Assembly: GCA_040772545.1 (NCBI GenBank)
Contig: JAXGXY010000004.1
Coordinates: 36,236 to 100,235 of the forward strand
From: UBA1431 sp002329665
GTDB taxonomy: Bacteria; Bacillota; Clostridia; Christensenellales; UBA1431
Direction of reading: 5' to 3'
Length of the DNA: 64,000 nucleotides
The notes below the pieces were generated by a model. The model had not been told where the DNA came from. It did no database searches and saw only the letters and a list, made by a program, of their open reading frames with translations. The position numbers and the translations under genes are program-made. Below, one piece after another: positions 7,575 to 16,868 of this stretch. Position 1 is the first letter of the stretch. Each line of letters starts with the position of its first letter.

Positions 7575-9551
7575 ATGGACATTCAAACGGTAAGCTACAT
7601 TCTCATAGCGGTAGCGGCCGTAACGCTGTTGGTGGTTCTCGTATTCTACCTTGCTATCCGAAAGCTAAAGGTTGAAAACAAGCGCATGGTAGAAATTTCG
7701 GGGTATATCCACGATGGAGCCATGGCTTACCTCAAACGCCAGTATAAAGTGCTGGCGGTTTTTGCGGCCGTGATGTTCGGGGTGCTGACCTTCCTTCCGG
7801 GCCTGGGCCTCAATACGGCCATATGCTTCCTGCTGGGCGGGTGCTTCTCGGTCGCGGCAGGTCACATAGGGATGATGGGAGCGACCAAGGCGAACGTGCG
7901 CACGGCGGCGGCGGCGCAGCGGAGCATGCAGGAGGCGCTGAGCGTGGCGTTCACGGGCGGGTCGCTCCTCGGCCTGAGCGTCGTGGGCCTGGGCGCGCTG
8001 GGCCTCGCGGTGCTGTACCTCGTATTCTGCGACGCGAACATCATAACGGGCTTCAGCCTGGGCGCGAGTTCCATCGCCCTGTTCTGCAGGGTGGGCGGCG
8101 GCATCTACACGAAAGCGGCGGACGTGGGCGCAGACCTGGTGGGCAAGGTGGAGGCGGGAATCCCCGAGGACGACCCGCGGAACCCCGCCGTCATAGCCGA
8201 CAACGTGGGCGACAACGTAGGGGACGTCGCCGGCATGGGCGCGGACCTGTTCGAGTCCTACGTGGGCGCGATCCTTTCCGCCCTGCTGCTGGGCGTATTG
8301 GCGGCGTCCGAAAACGGCGCGGTCTATACGCTGCTGGTGGTGGCCGCCGGCATCGTCGCCTCGCTTGTCGCGGTGCTGACGGTACGCTCGCTGAAGTCGA
8401 AGAAAGGGGCGCACGCCACGCTGCGCATCGGGACCTACCTGTCCTCAGCCCTGGCGGTCGCGGCGGCGGGGGTATTCTCGCATCTGATATTCAACAGCCT
8501 GGATTATTTCTGGCCTGTCGTCGGCGGCGTCGTGGCGGGCATGGTGATCGGCCAGGTGACGGAATACTATACGTCCAGCGAGCACAAACCAGTCAGGACG
8601 ATCAGCGAGCAGTCCGAGACGGGGGCTGCGACCACGATATTGAGCGGATTCTCGGTCGGCCTCATGTCGACGGTGATCCCGATCCTCATCATCGCGGGCG
8701 CGCTGTACCTCGCTTTTTCCACCGGCGGCCTCTTCGGCGTGGCGCTGGCGGCGGTGGGCATGCTCTCCACGGTAGGCCTCACGGTGGCGGTGGACGCGTA
8801 CGGTCCGATCGCCGACAACGCGGGCGGCATCGCCGAGATGTCCAACCTTCCGCCCGAAGTGCGCAAGGTGACCGACCACCTCGATTCGGTAGGGAACACG
8901 ACCGCGGCCATCGCCAAGGGTTTTTCCATAGGCTCGGCCGCGCTCACGGCGCTGGCCCTGTTCACGTCCTACGCGAGCACGGCGGGCCTGGACACAGTCA
9001 ACATCCTCGTCCCCAACGTGATGATAGGCGTGCTGGTGGGCGGCATGCTCGCGTTCTGGTTCAGCGCGCTGACCATCAACGCGGTGAGCCGCGCGGCCAA
9101 CAAGATGATCGAGGAGGTGCGCAGGCAGTTCCGGGAGACGAAGGGGCTCATGGAGGGCCTCGCGACCCCCGACTATACGCGCTGCGTCGATATTTCCACG
9201 TCGGCCGCCCTCCGGGAAATGGTCGTCCCCGGCCTGCTGGCCATCGTGGCGCCCATCCTCACCGGGATCGTGCTCGGGCCGCAGGCCATAGCGGGGCTGC
9301 TGGTCGGCGCGACGGTCACGGGCGTGCTGATGGCGGTGATGATGGCCAACGCGGGCGGCGCGTGGGACAACGCGAAGAAGTACATCGAATCGGGGACGCA
9401 CGGCGGAAAGGGCAGCGACGCGCACAAGGCGAGCGTCATTGGCGACACGGTAGGCGACCCGTTCAAGGACACGGCCGGCCCGTCCATGAACATCCTCATC
9501 AAGCTGATGAGCATCGTTGCCCTGGTGTTCGCCCCGCTGTTTATCCAATAG
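7575..9551 (+). CDS. hppA: Membrane-bound ion-translocating pyrophosphatase
   Basis: 658 residues, the usual size, with about 16 hydrophobic helices. The pyrophosphate site is intact: 'DVGADLVGKVEAGIPEDD', 'DNVGDNVGDVAGMGADL', and near the end 'SDAHKASVIGDTVGDPFKD'. The sequence 'GNTTAA' has Ala where K+-independent enzymes carry Lys, which marks the potassium-dependent class; many of these pump Na+. It hydrolyses cytosolic pyrophosphate and exports H+ or Na+, saving energy in anaerobes. GGTGGAG precedes the ATG by 7 bases. A small HPr-like gene follows closely and is likely cotranscribed. Confidence 0.95.
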   Translation: MDIQTVSYILIAVAAVTLLVVLVFYLAIRKLKVENKRMVEISGYIHDGAMAYLKRQYKVLAVFAAVMFGVLTFLPGLGLNTAICFLLGGCFSVAAGHIGMMGATKANVRTAAAAQRSMQEALSVAFTGGSLLGLSVVGLGALGLAVLYLVFCDANIITGFSLGASSIALFCRVGGGIYTKAADVGADLVGKVEAGIPEDDPRNPAVIADNVGDNVGDVAGMGADLFESYVGAILSALLLGVLAASENGAVYTLLVVAAGIVASLVAVLTVRSLKSKKGAHATLRIGTYLSSALAVAAAGVFSHLIFNSLDYFWPVVGGVVAGMVIGQVTEYYTSSEHKPVRTISEQSETGAATTILSGFSVGLMSTVIPILIIAGALYLAFSTGGLFGVALAAVGMLSTVGLTVAVDAYGPIADNAGGIAEMSNLPPEVRKVTDHLDSVGNTTAAIAKGFSIGSAALTALALFTSYASTAGLDTVNILVPNVMIGVLVGGMLAFWFSALTINAVSRAANKMIEEVRRQFRETKGLMEGLATPDYTRCVDISTSAALREMVVPGLLAIVAPILTGIVLGPQAIAGLLVGATVTGVLMAVMMANAGGAWDNAKKYIESGTHGGKGSDAHKASVIGDTVGDPFKDTAGPSMNILIKLMSIVALVFAPLFIQ

Positions 9552-9585
9552 GCAACGAAATACCGCGGCGAAGGGGGCTGCTTGC

Positions 9586-9813
9586 TTGAAGATCACGAAT
9601 ATTAAGAACCCGTCCAAATTCTTCGACAGGGTATCAAGGTGCAAGGGCAGCGTCGAGCTCGTAACGTCGGAGGGCGACCGCCTGAACCTGAAATCCACGC
9701 TATGCCAGTACCTGGCCCTGACGCAGATGTTCGACGAAGCGAAGCTGGATATGGAGCTCGTGCTCTCCGAGCCCGCCGAAATGGAGATGTTGCAGGCCTA
9801 TATCGTCGGCTAG
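9586..9813 (+). CDS. HPr-like small protein without the phospho-histidine
   Basis: 75 residues from a TTG at 9586, chosen because AAGGGGGC (9571-9578) sits 8 bases upstream. The pattern 'KITNIKNPSKFFDRVSRCKG' then 'SEGDRLNLKSTLCQYLALT' fits the HPr fold seen in many small Firmicute proteins (beta strand, helix, '..AKS(I/L)..', helix). The active-site His of true phosphocarriers is absent, so it should not carry phosphate in a PTS. Role unknown. It begins 34 bases after hppA and is followed by two hairpins. Confidence 0.6.
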   Translation: MKITNIKNPSKFFDRVSRCKGSVELVTSEGDRLNLKSTLCQYLALTQMFDEAKLDMELVLSEPAEMEMLQAYIVG

Positions 9814-9858
9814 GTCAGGCGCAGATCCGGGATCCGCTGCGACTGCAGGCCTGCGGCG

Positions 9859-9913
9859 GGGCGGCGCGCATTGGCAGGGACACGCAGGTTGTCCCTGCCA
9901 ATGCGCGCCGCCC
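9859..9913 (+). terminator. 24-bp perfect stem-loop downstream of the hppA operon
   Basis: Arms 9859-9882 and 9890-9913 are exact reverse complements over 24 bases with a 7-base loop. There is no U-tract directly after it; a conventional terminator follows at 9922. It could protect the 3' end of the message or be a repeat-type palindrome. Confidence 0.5.
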
Positions 9914-9921
9914 TTCATTTT

Positions 9922-9944
9922 GCGCCGTAACGGGCGCTTTTTTT
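9922..9944 (+). terminator. Intrinsic terminator
   Basis: GCGCC (9922-9926), short loop, GGCGC (9933-9937), then seven T (9938-9944). It separates the hppA operon from addB. Confidence 0.7.
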
Positions 9945-10036
9945 GACGACGCTATTAAAGTATAATGAAACGTGTACAGTCTTCGGCGGGGCAGACCCCC
10001 TGTACGACGGAAACGAAGGACGCATAAGGAGGAACC

Positions 10037-13000
10037 ATGCTCACGTACATACTCGGACGGGCGCCTGCGGAAAACCGCCGCCTGCTTTGCGAGAGGCTGG
10101 GGCGGGCCCACGACGACGGCTGCCCTTGCTTCATGATCGTGCCTGAACAGTACACGCTCCAGGCCGAGCGCGACATCATCGGCGCCCTGGGCCTCGACGG
10201 GCTTCTTAGCATCGAGGTGCTCAGTTTTTCCAGGCTGGCGCACCGTGTGTTCTCGCTCTCGGGCGGGCCGAAAAGGCCGGTGATCGACGCAAAGGGCCGC
10301 GCGATGCTGGTGCGCCGCGCGCTCTTCGAACTGGGGAAAGAAAACGCGTTCTGCGCGCGTTCGGCCGACCGCCCCGGTTTTTCAACCGAACTGACCAATA
10401 CGATATCGGAACTCAAGGCCTACGGCGTCACCCCCGAAATGCTGCGGCAGGCCGCCGGGGCCGCCGGCCACGGAAAAAGCGAGCGCCTGACGGGGATACT
10501 GTCGGTCTACGAGAAGGTGGAGCAGGCCATGCGCGGCCAGTTCAGCGACGGCGAGGACCTGCTGGACCTGCTCGCGCAAAAGCTCCCGCAGACCGCCCTG
10601 TTCCGGGAGGCCCGGGTGTTCATAGACGGGTTCGAGTCGCTGTCGCTCAAATGGACCCTGGTCATCCGGCAGCTGCTCGTCACCTGCAAAGGCGTCGACA
10701 TCACGTTCTGCATGCCCGCACGCCGCGAAGCGGACGCGTGGATCTTCGAAAGCGAGACGCTCGCGCTCGACGCCGTCTTGGCCCAGGCGCGCGACATCGG
10801 CTGCGGGATCGAGACGATCCGCCCCGGAAAAACGCTCCGGCGCCCGGCTGCGCTCGCGCATCTGGAGCGGAATCTGTTCGCGCCGGGCGCGCGTTCGTAT
10901 GCGGGCGACATGCGCGGGCTCGAGATCGCGCGGGCGGCCGGGAAGGAGCAGGAGGCCGACGCCGTCGCGGCGCGCATGGTGCGCCTGCACCGGGAGAATA
11001 GCTGCGCCTGGCGGGACATGGCCGTGATCGTGCCCGACCTCGCTTCGGACGGGCCGGTGTTCAGGCGTGTGTTCCGAAACTACAACATCCCGTGCTTCAT
11101 CGACGAGAAACGGCCGCTTTCGGGGCATCCGCTGGTGCGTCTCGTCGTGCACGCGCTGCGGGCGGCGGAGGCCAACTACCCGCAAAAGGACATGGCCGCG
11201 CTGATGAAGACCGGCCTCGCGGGCGTCACCCTCGAAGAAACCCACGCGCTGGAAAACTACATGATCGCGCACGGCGTCAGAGGGAACGCGTATCGTCGCC
11301 CCTTCCAACGCGGCTCCGAGGAAGAGGCCGCCGCGGCCGAGCCTCTCAGATTGAAGCTGATGGGTCCCCTTCTCGAGTTAGAGCAGTCGGTAAAAAAGGA
11401 CCGCAGGGTCCTTGCGCAGGCGCGGGCCGTGCTCGCGTACCTGGAGCATACGGGCGCAAAAGAGGCGCTGGAGGCCGTGCACGCGCGGCTCGAACTGGCC
11501 GGCGACGCGGCGGCGCTGGAGGCCAGCGCGCAAGCGGAGGACACGCTCAGGGCGGTGCTGGAGCAGGCTGTCGCGCTGATGGGGGACGTCGCGGCGGCGC
11601 GCGGCGAATTCGTCCGGATGCTGCAGAGCGCCCTGCGGCAGGAAGACACTGGCATCATCCCCACCGGTTCCGACGAAGCGCTGGTCGGGACGTGGGAGCG
11701 CACGCGGCTGCCGGCCCTTCGCGCGCTGTTCGTGACCGGGTGCGCGGACGGCGCGTTCCCGCCGCTGCCCGAGCAGAGCCCCCTGCTCGGCGATCCGGAG
11801 AAGGACGCCCTCCTTAAATGCGGCATGAAGACCGGCCCGGACGCGGGGCTCCTGTGGGCGATCGCGCAGCTTCGGGTCTTCAAGGCGGTCGGCGCGCCGG
11901 ACACGCTCCTGCACGTGAGCACGGCCGCCGAGGACAGGCGCGGCGCGGCGCTGCAGGACGCGCTGCTTTTCAAGAAGCTGCTCGCGATGTTCCCCGAAGC
12001 GAAGGTGTCCGGGTCCAGCCTGGATACGGAGGAGGCCGGCATCACCAACACGCGCTCGGCGGTATCCGGCCTCGCCCTGAGGATGGGGAAAGGGAGCCCG
12101 CTTAACGAAGAATGGCGCGCGGCGTTTCGGCTCCTTATGGCCGACTTAAACTGGAAGGACCGTGTGGAAAGGCTCGCAGGCGCCGCCAATCGCGCGCTGC
12201 CGCCGCCGCGCCTGCCTTCGGGCAAAACGCTGCTGCCCCGGCGGGTCAGTGTTTCGCGGCTGGAAACGTACGCCGCCTGCCCGTTCAAGTATTTCGTGCG
12301 CTACGCCCTCGCGCCCGTCGAGCGCGAACGGCCCGAATGGACGCCGCTGCACGCCGGCGCGTTCGCGCACGAGGCGATGGAGCTGTTCGCAAGGCGGCTG
12401 ATGCGATCCGGGAAGGACGTCGCGGCGCTGGCCGACGCAGAGATCGAGGCGGCGATCGGCGATGTTTTGCGGCAGGTCACCGAGCGCGCGGTCGGCTCCC
12501 TGCCGGAAGGCGACGCAAAGCCCCGGTACTGGGCCGGGCGGCTGGGCCGGACCGTGCGTTTTTGCGCGTGGCTGCTGGTAGAACAGCTCCGCGCGAGCGA
12601 CTTCGTTTTAGAGGACGTGGAACTCGAGCTGCCGGAGGGCGCCTGCATCGAGGCGGCGGGCGCGCGCGTGCCGCTCATCGGGCGGATCGACCGCGTGGAC
12701 GTCCTGCGGTGCGGCGGCAAAACGGTACTCAGGCTGGTCGACTACAAGTCGTCCGGCAGACGCCTTGACTATCACGAGGTCTACCACGGCCTGAGCCTCC
12801 AGCTCCCGCTCTACGCGCACGCGCTTTTACAAAACGGGGCGAAGAGGGGCGAGGACGTGGAGATCGGCGGCATGATGTTCTTTGCCCTGGACGTCCCGGT
12901 GCCGGAGTCGCAGGCGCGCGATGAAGCCGGGGCGAACGCCGAGATCAAAAGAGCGCTGCGATTAAAAGGGAAGGTGCATGCGGACATGGACATACTCACC

Positions 13001-13342
13001 AGCATGGACCGTACGCTCCTGCCGGGGGCGAGCGCGGCTCATATCCCGGCAAGGCGCAAAAGAGACGGCGCGCTCGTCAAATCCGGCGACGCGCTGGACG
13101 CGGCGGGCATGCGTCTTTTAATCGGGCGCGCCGCCAAGATGGCGGCGCGGATCGTCTCGGACCTGAAAGAGGGCGTCATAGCGCCGCGGCCTGTGCAGAT
13201 CAGAAACGAAAAGCACTGCGGCCTGTGCGAGTACAGGTCCGTATGCCGGTTCGACGAGGCTTTCCCGGGGGCAAGGCCGCGCCGGGTCGCGACGATGACG
13301 AAGGACGAGTTCTTCGCGCGGCTGGCGGGAGAGGAGGGCTGA
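10037..13342 (+). CDS. addB: ATP-dependent nuclease subunit B, with degenerate Walker A
   Basis: 1101 residues, full AddB length. The N-terminus 'VPEQYTLQAERDII' and 'SFSRLAHRVF' are typical. The C-terminal RecB-type nuclease carries 'LVDYKSSGRRLDYHEVYHGLSLQLPLY'-type residues (Asp and Lys of the active site), and the iron-sulfur staple is present: one Cys in 'YAACPFKYF' and three in 'HCGLCEYRSVC'. The oddity is at residues 7-14, where the usual GRxGxGKT reads GRAPAENR: both glycines, the Lys and the Thr are lost. AddB partners AddA, whose start is 3 bases downstream, to resect double-strand breaks for recombination. AGGAGG precedes the ATG. A TATAAT at 9961 may be its promoter, though no good -35 is seen. 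Confidence 0.95.
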   Translation: MLTYILGRAPAENRRLLCERLGRAHDDGCPCFMIVPEQYTLQAERDIIGALGLDGLLSIEVLSFSRLAHRVFSLSGGPKRPVIDAKGRAMLVRRALFELGKENAFCARSADRPGFSTELTNTISELKAYGVTPEMLRQAAGAAGHGKSERLTGILSVYEKVEQAMRGQFSDGEDLLDLLAQKLPQTALFREARVFIDGFESLSLKWTLVIRQLLVTCKGVDITFCMPARREADAWIFESETLALDAVLAQARDIGCGIETIRPGKTLRRPAALAHLERNLFAPGARSYAGDMRGLEIARAAGKEQEADAVAARMVRLHRENSCAWRDMAVIVPDLASDGPVFRRVFRNYNIPCFIDEKRPLSGHPLVRLVVHALRAAEANYPQKDMAALMKTGLAGVTLEETHALENYMIAHGVRGNAYRRPFQRGSEEEAAAAEPLRLKLMGPLLELEQSVKKDRRVLAQARAVLAYLEHTGAKEALEAVHARLELAGDAAALEASAQAEDTLRAVLEQAVALMGDVAAARGEFVRMLQSALRQEDTGIIPTGSDEALVGTWERTRLPALRALFVTGCADGAFPPLPEQSPLLGDPEKDALLKCGMKTGPDAGLLWAIAQLRVFKAVGAPDTLLHVSTAAEDRRGAALQDALLFKKLLAMFPEAKVSGSSLDTEEAGITNTRSAVSGLALRMGKGSPLNEEWRAAFRLLMADLNWKDRVERLAGAANRALPPPRLPSGKTLLPRRVSVSRLETYAACPFKYFVRYALAPVERERPEWTPLHAGAFAHEAMELFARRLMRSGKDVAALADAEIEAAIGDVLRQVTERAVGSLPEGDAKPRYWAGRLGRTVRFCAWLLVEQLRASDFVLEDVELELPEGACIEAAGARVPLIGRIDRVDVLRCGGKTVLRLVDYKSSGRRLDYHEVYHGLSLQLPLYAHALLQNGAKRGEDVEIGGMMFFALDVPVPESQARDEAGANAEIKRALRLKGKVHADMDILTSMDRTLLPGASAAHIPARRKRDGALVKSGDALDAAGMRLLIGRAAKMAARIVSDLKEGVIAPRPVQIRNEKHCGLCEYRSVCRFDEAFPGARPRRVATMTKDEFFARLAGEEG

Positions 13343-13345
13343 GCG

Positions 13346-16300
13346 ATGGCGAGGGAATGGTCGGACAGTCAGCGCGAGGCCGTTGAGGGTGCGCGCGGGA
13401 CCAACCTGCTGCTCTCGGCGGCGGCGGGGTCGGGCAAGACGTCGGTGCTGGCCGGGCGCATCGCCGCGCTCGTCAAAGAAGGCGCGGACATCTCGAACAT
13501 GCTGGTGGTCACCTTCACCAACGCGGCGGTCGCCGACATGCGCGAACGCATCGTCTCCGAACTCGCCGGGCTCGCAAAAAACGGCGGGGACGCGGAAAAG
13601 GAAAGGCTCTACAGGCAGTCGGCCGCCGCCGAGCGCGCGGACATCAGCACGATCCACGCGTTCTGCCTGGGCGTGCTCCGCCGCCATTTCCAGGCCGTGG
13701 GCCTCGACCCGTCGTTTCGGACGGCGAGCGAAGCCGAGGCGGGGGTGATCGCGGCCGAGGCGCTGGACGCGGTCTTTACGGAGAAATACGCCGCGCCCGA
13801 CGACGGGTTCCGGCTGCTACTGGAGGCGTACGGCCGCAAGGACGACGCCACGCTCCAAAACTGCGTGCTCGCGCTCCACCGCCAGCTTTCCGCCCTCCCC
13901 GACCGCGAGGCTTATAAAACCCTGTCTCTCGCTAAGTACGACGCCGGGGCGGCCGGCGGCCTCCCGATGGTTTGCCGGATGCTCGAGGACATCGGGGAGT
14001 GCCTTGGGATGTGCCAAAGCAGCCTGTTGGAGGCGGCGAGCATCTGCGGGGACGGATTCCCCGCGACGAGGGCGCACCTGCTGCTGGAGGCGGAAGCGGC
14101 CGGCGGGCTGATCGAGGCATCAAAAGTATCGCCGGAGGCGTTCGCCGCCGCCGCGAAGGCGCATTCCCTCCCGAGGTTGCCGCAGGAAAGGCAGGAACCG
14201 CAGGAAAGGCGCGCGCGTGCGCTCGCGCTGCGCGAGGCCGCGAAGAAAAGGATCCGGGAGATACTCGACGAGCCGTGGCTGCGGGACGTCCCCGCGTCGT
14301 ATGCGGACCTTCCGCTCTGCCGCGCGCAGGCGGCGGCCCTCTTCGACCTCGCGGAAGCGTTCGACGCGGTGTTTTCGGAGATGAAGCGGGCAAAGAACGT
14401 GATCGATTACGCGGACATGGAGCGGATGGCCTACCGTGCGCTGCTCGATCCCGCCATAGCCGCGGAATACCGCGCGCGTTACGACCACGTCTTCATCGAC
14501 GAGTACCAGGACACCAGCTTTTTGCAGGAAGCCGTGCTCTCTTGCGTCTGCCGGGAGGACAACTTCTTCGCCGTGGGCGACGTGAAGCAGAGCATCTACC
14601 GTTTCCGGCAGGCGCAGCCCGACCTGTTCATGCGGCGTTACGGGGAGTACGGGCGGGGGCGCGGCGGCAGGCGCATCGACCTGAACAGGAACTACAGGAG
14701 CGGCAGGGCCGTGGTCGAAACGGTCAACGCCGTGTTCGGGCCGATCATGACGCGCGAGGCGGGCGGCGTGGACTACGGCGAGAACGAGCGCCTGACCGGA
14801 TGGCGCGACGTCGACGGCGCCTGCGAACTCCTCGTAGTGTGCAACGCCGATCCTGCCGACCCGGCAGACCCCGTCGCCAAGGTGTCCAACGCCGAGCGCG
14901 AGGCCAGGGCAGCCGCAAACAGGCTCATCGCCCTCAAGGCGGGAGGCTCCTACCGCTGGCGCGACATGGTGGTGCTGATGCGCAGCGCGCAGACCAACGC
15001 GCAGGTGTTCGCCAAGGTGTTCGCGGAAGCGGGGATCCCCTGCTACGCCCAGGCTTCCGAGGCGCACATCGAGACGGTGGAGGTCGAACTGTTCCTCAAC
15101 CTGCTGCGCCTGATCGACAACCCGCTCCAGGACCTGCCGCTCCTGAGCGTGCTGCTCGGCCCCGTGTGCGACCTGCGCTTGGAGCAGCTCCTCGATGTGC
15201 GAAAAAGCTTCCCCGGCCTGCCTTTCCACGAGGCGGCGCGAAGGTACGCGTCGGAGGAGGGCGACTATACGGCGCGGGACCTGGCCGGGTTTTTCGACAG
15301 GCTGGAGGAATGGACATTCAACGCGTGCGTGCATACGGTCGACGAACTGATCGAAGACCTGCTGGACAGGACCGGTATCCTCGACGCCGTGACCGCCCTG
15401 CCCGGCGGGAACGTGCGCCGCAAGAACCTCGAGATGCTTTTGAGCCACGCGCAGGACTTCGCCGCCACCGGGGAAGGGCTGAGCGGGTTTTTAGGTTTCC
15501 TCGACCACGTGCGCGCGTCGGGCGGCAGGGGCGATTCCGCGCACGCGCTGGGCGAGAACGACGACGTCGTGCGCATCATGACCGTGCACAGGAGCAAGGG
15601 GCTGGAGTTCCCCGTCGTGGTGCTGTCAGGTATGGGCAACAGGTTCAACGTCCGGGACAAGGCGCAGGACGTCGTCTTCCACGACAGGCTGGGGCTGGGG
15701 GTTAGGACCTTCGACCCCGTGCTGAAAACGCGCCGGGCCAATCCGGTGCGCGCGGCCATCGCCCACGCGCAGGCCCGGGAAGCCCTCAGCGAGGAGATGC
15801 GCATACTCTACGTCGGGATGACGCGCGCAAAGGACGTTCTCATCATGACGGGCACCGCCACAGGCCTCGAAAACCGCCTGACGGCGCTGGCGAACCCCGG
15901 CGACGCCGCCGTTTTCGGCGCCGTATGCCCGCTCGATTTCGTGTGCTGCGCCCTGCAGCGCCGGGGCGCGCTCGGAGATTTTGCTCTTCGGCCCGGCGAG
16001 ACGCTGTCCGTGACTGTCGGGCGCACGTCGCTCACGGTCAGGGCGGTGCAACCGGCGCCGGCATCGCCCGCGGACGAGGCCGCCCCGGCCGGGTGGCGGC
16101 AGGCGCTTACGGAGCCCGTCCGCCCGGACGTCCTCGAACGCGTCCGGGCGTCGATGGAGTTTTACCGCCTCGAACCGCCCGCGCGCGTCCCCGCCAAGCT
16201 CCCGGTGAGCAGGCTGCATCCCGTGGCGCCGAAGGCGCCCGCCGCCCGGCCGGTACGGGGCGCCGCGCCGACGCGGGCGGCCGAGGAAGGAACGGCCATG

Positions 16301-16786
16301 CACATCGTGATGCAGCACGTCAACCTGCGGGCCGTGCGCGGTGAGGAGAGCGTTCTGCGCCAGATCGAGGGCATGGTGGCGCTCGGGCTCCTGAGCGAAG
16401 AACAGGCCGGAATGGTGGACGCGGGCGCGGTGGCCGCTTTCGCCTCGGGGGAGCTGGGGACGCGCATGAAACGGGCCGCTACGTTGCGGCGCGAATGGCC
16501 GTTCACGCTGCGAATCGGCGCAAAAGAAGCGATCGACGGCGCGCCGCCCGGCGTGACCGTGCTGGTGCAGGGCGTGATGGACGCCTGTTTCGAGGAGGAC
16601 GGCGCGTGGGTGCTGGTCGACTTCAAGACGGACCGCGTGGCCGGGGAGCCGCTTGAACTCGCGGCGAAAAGGCACGCGGGCCAGCTCGGTTTCTATGCGC
16701 ACGCGCTCAAAACGCTCACGGATATGCCGGTGAAGGAGCAGTGGGTGTACCTGTTCCGCGCCAACCGGGGCGTGCGCATCGGATAA
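13346..16786 (+). CDS. addA: ATP-dependent helicase/nuclease subunit A
   Basis: 1146 residues. UvrD/Rep helicase motifs are complete: Q-motif 'WSDSQREAV', Walker A 'AAAGSGKTSVLAGRI', 'DYADMERMAY', motif II 'FIDEYQDTS', motif III 'AVGDVKQSIYRFRQA', motif V 'MTVHRSKGLEFPVVVLSGM' and motif VI 'LYVGMTRAKDVLI'. The C-terminal nuclease has 'VQGVMDACFEEDGAWVLVDFKTD'. It supplies the motor that drives AddAB along DNA from a break. It follows addB by 3 bases and must be cotranslated. Since AddB here lacks its own P-loop, all ATP use probably rests on this subunit (inference). Confidence 0.97.
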   Translation: MAREWSDSQREAVEGARGTNLLLSAAAGSGKTSVLAGRIAALVKEGADISNMLVVTFTNAAVADMRERIVSELAGLAKNGGDAEKERLYRQSAAAERADISTIHAFCLGVLRRHFQAVGLDPSFRTASEAEAGVIAAEALDAVFTEKYAAPDDGFRLLLEAYGRKDDATLQNCVLALHRQLSALPDREAYKTLSLAKYDAGAAGGLPMVCRMLEDIGECLGMCQSSLLEAASICGDGFPATRAHLLLEAEAAGGLIEASKVSPEAFAAAAKAHSLPRLPQERQEPQERRARALALREAAKKRIREILDEPWLRDVPASYADLPLCRAQAAALFDLAEAFDAVFSEMKRAKNVIDYADMERMAYRALLDPAIAAEYRARYDHVFIDEYQDTSFLQEAVLSCVCREDNFFAVGDVKQSIYRFRQAQPDLFMRRYGEYGRGRGGRRIDLNRNYRSGRAVVETVNAVFGPIMTREAGGVDYGENERLTGWRDVDGACELLVVCNADPADPADPVAKVSNAEREARAAANRLIALKAGGSYRWRDMVVLMRSAQTNAQVFAKVFAEAGIPCYAQASEAHIETVEVELFLNLLRLIDNPLQDLPLLSVLLGPVCDLRLEQLLDVRKSFPGLPFHEAARRYASEEGDYTARDLAGFFDRLEEWTFNACVHTVDELIEDLLDRTGILDAVTALPGGNVRRKNLEMLLSHAQDFAATGEGLSGFLGFLDHVRASGGRGDSAHALGENDDVVRIMTVHRSKGLEFPVVVLSGMGNRFNVRDKAQDVVFHDRLGLGVRTFDPVLKTRRANPVRAAIAHAQAREALSEEMRILYVGMTRAKDVLIMTGTATGLENRLTALANPGDAAVFGAVCPLDFVCCALQRRGALGDFALRPGETLSVTVGRTSLTVRAVQPAPASPADEAAPAGWRQALTEPVRPDVLERVRASMEFYRLEPPARVPAKLPVSRLHPVAPKAPAARPVRGAAPTRAAEEGTAMHIVMQHVNLRAVRGEESVLRQIEGMVALGLLSEEQAGMVDAGAVAAFASGELGTRMKRAATLRREWPFTLRIGAKEAIDGAPPGVTVLVQGVMDACFEEDGAWVLVDFKTDRVAGEPLELAAKRHAGQLGFYAHALKTLTDMPVKEQWVYLFRANRGVRIG

Positions 16787-16868
16787 CGGGGAAAATGGAT
16801 GTTTGGCGCGCCCGTTTTCTGCGTATTAATCATACGTCGGACAGAAAAAATATTTTAGGAAGTTGGCC

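Noticed and set aside
9943..9966. TTGACG followed by TATAAT as an addB promoter
   Set aside because: The spacer is only 12 bases; the TATAAT may be used with another -35, but I could not support one.
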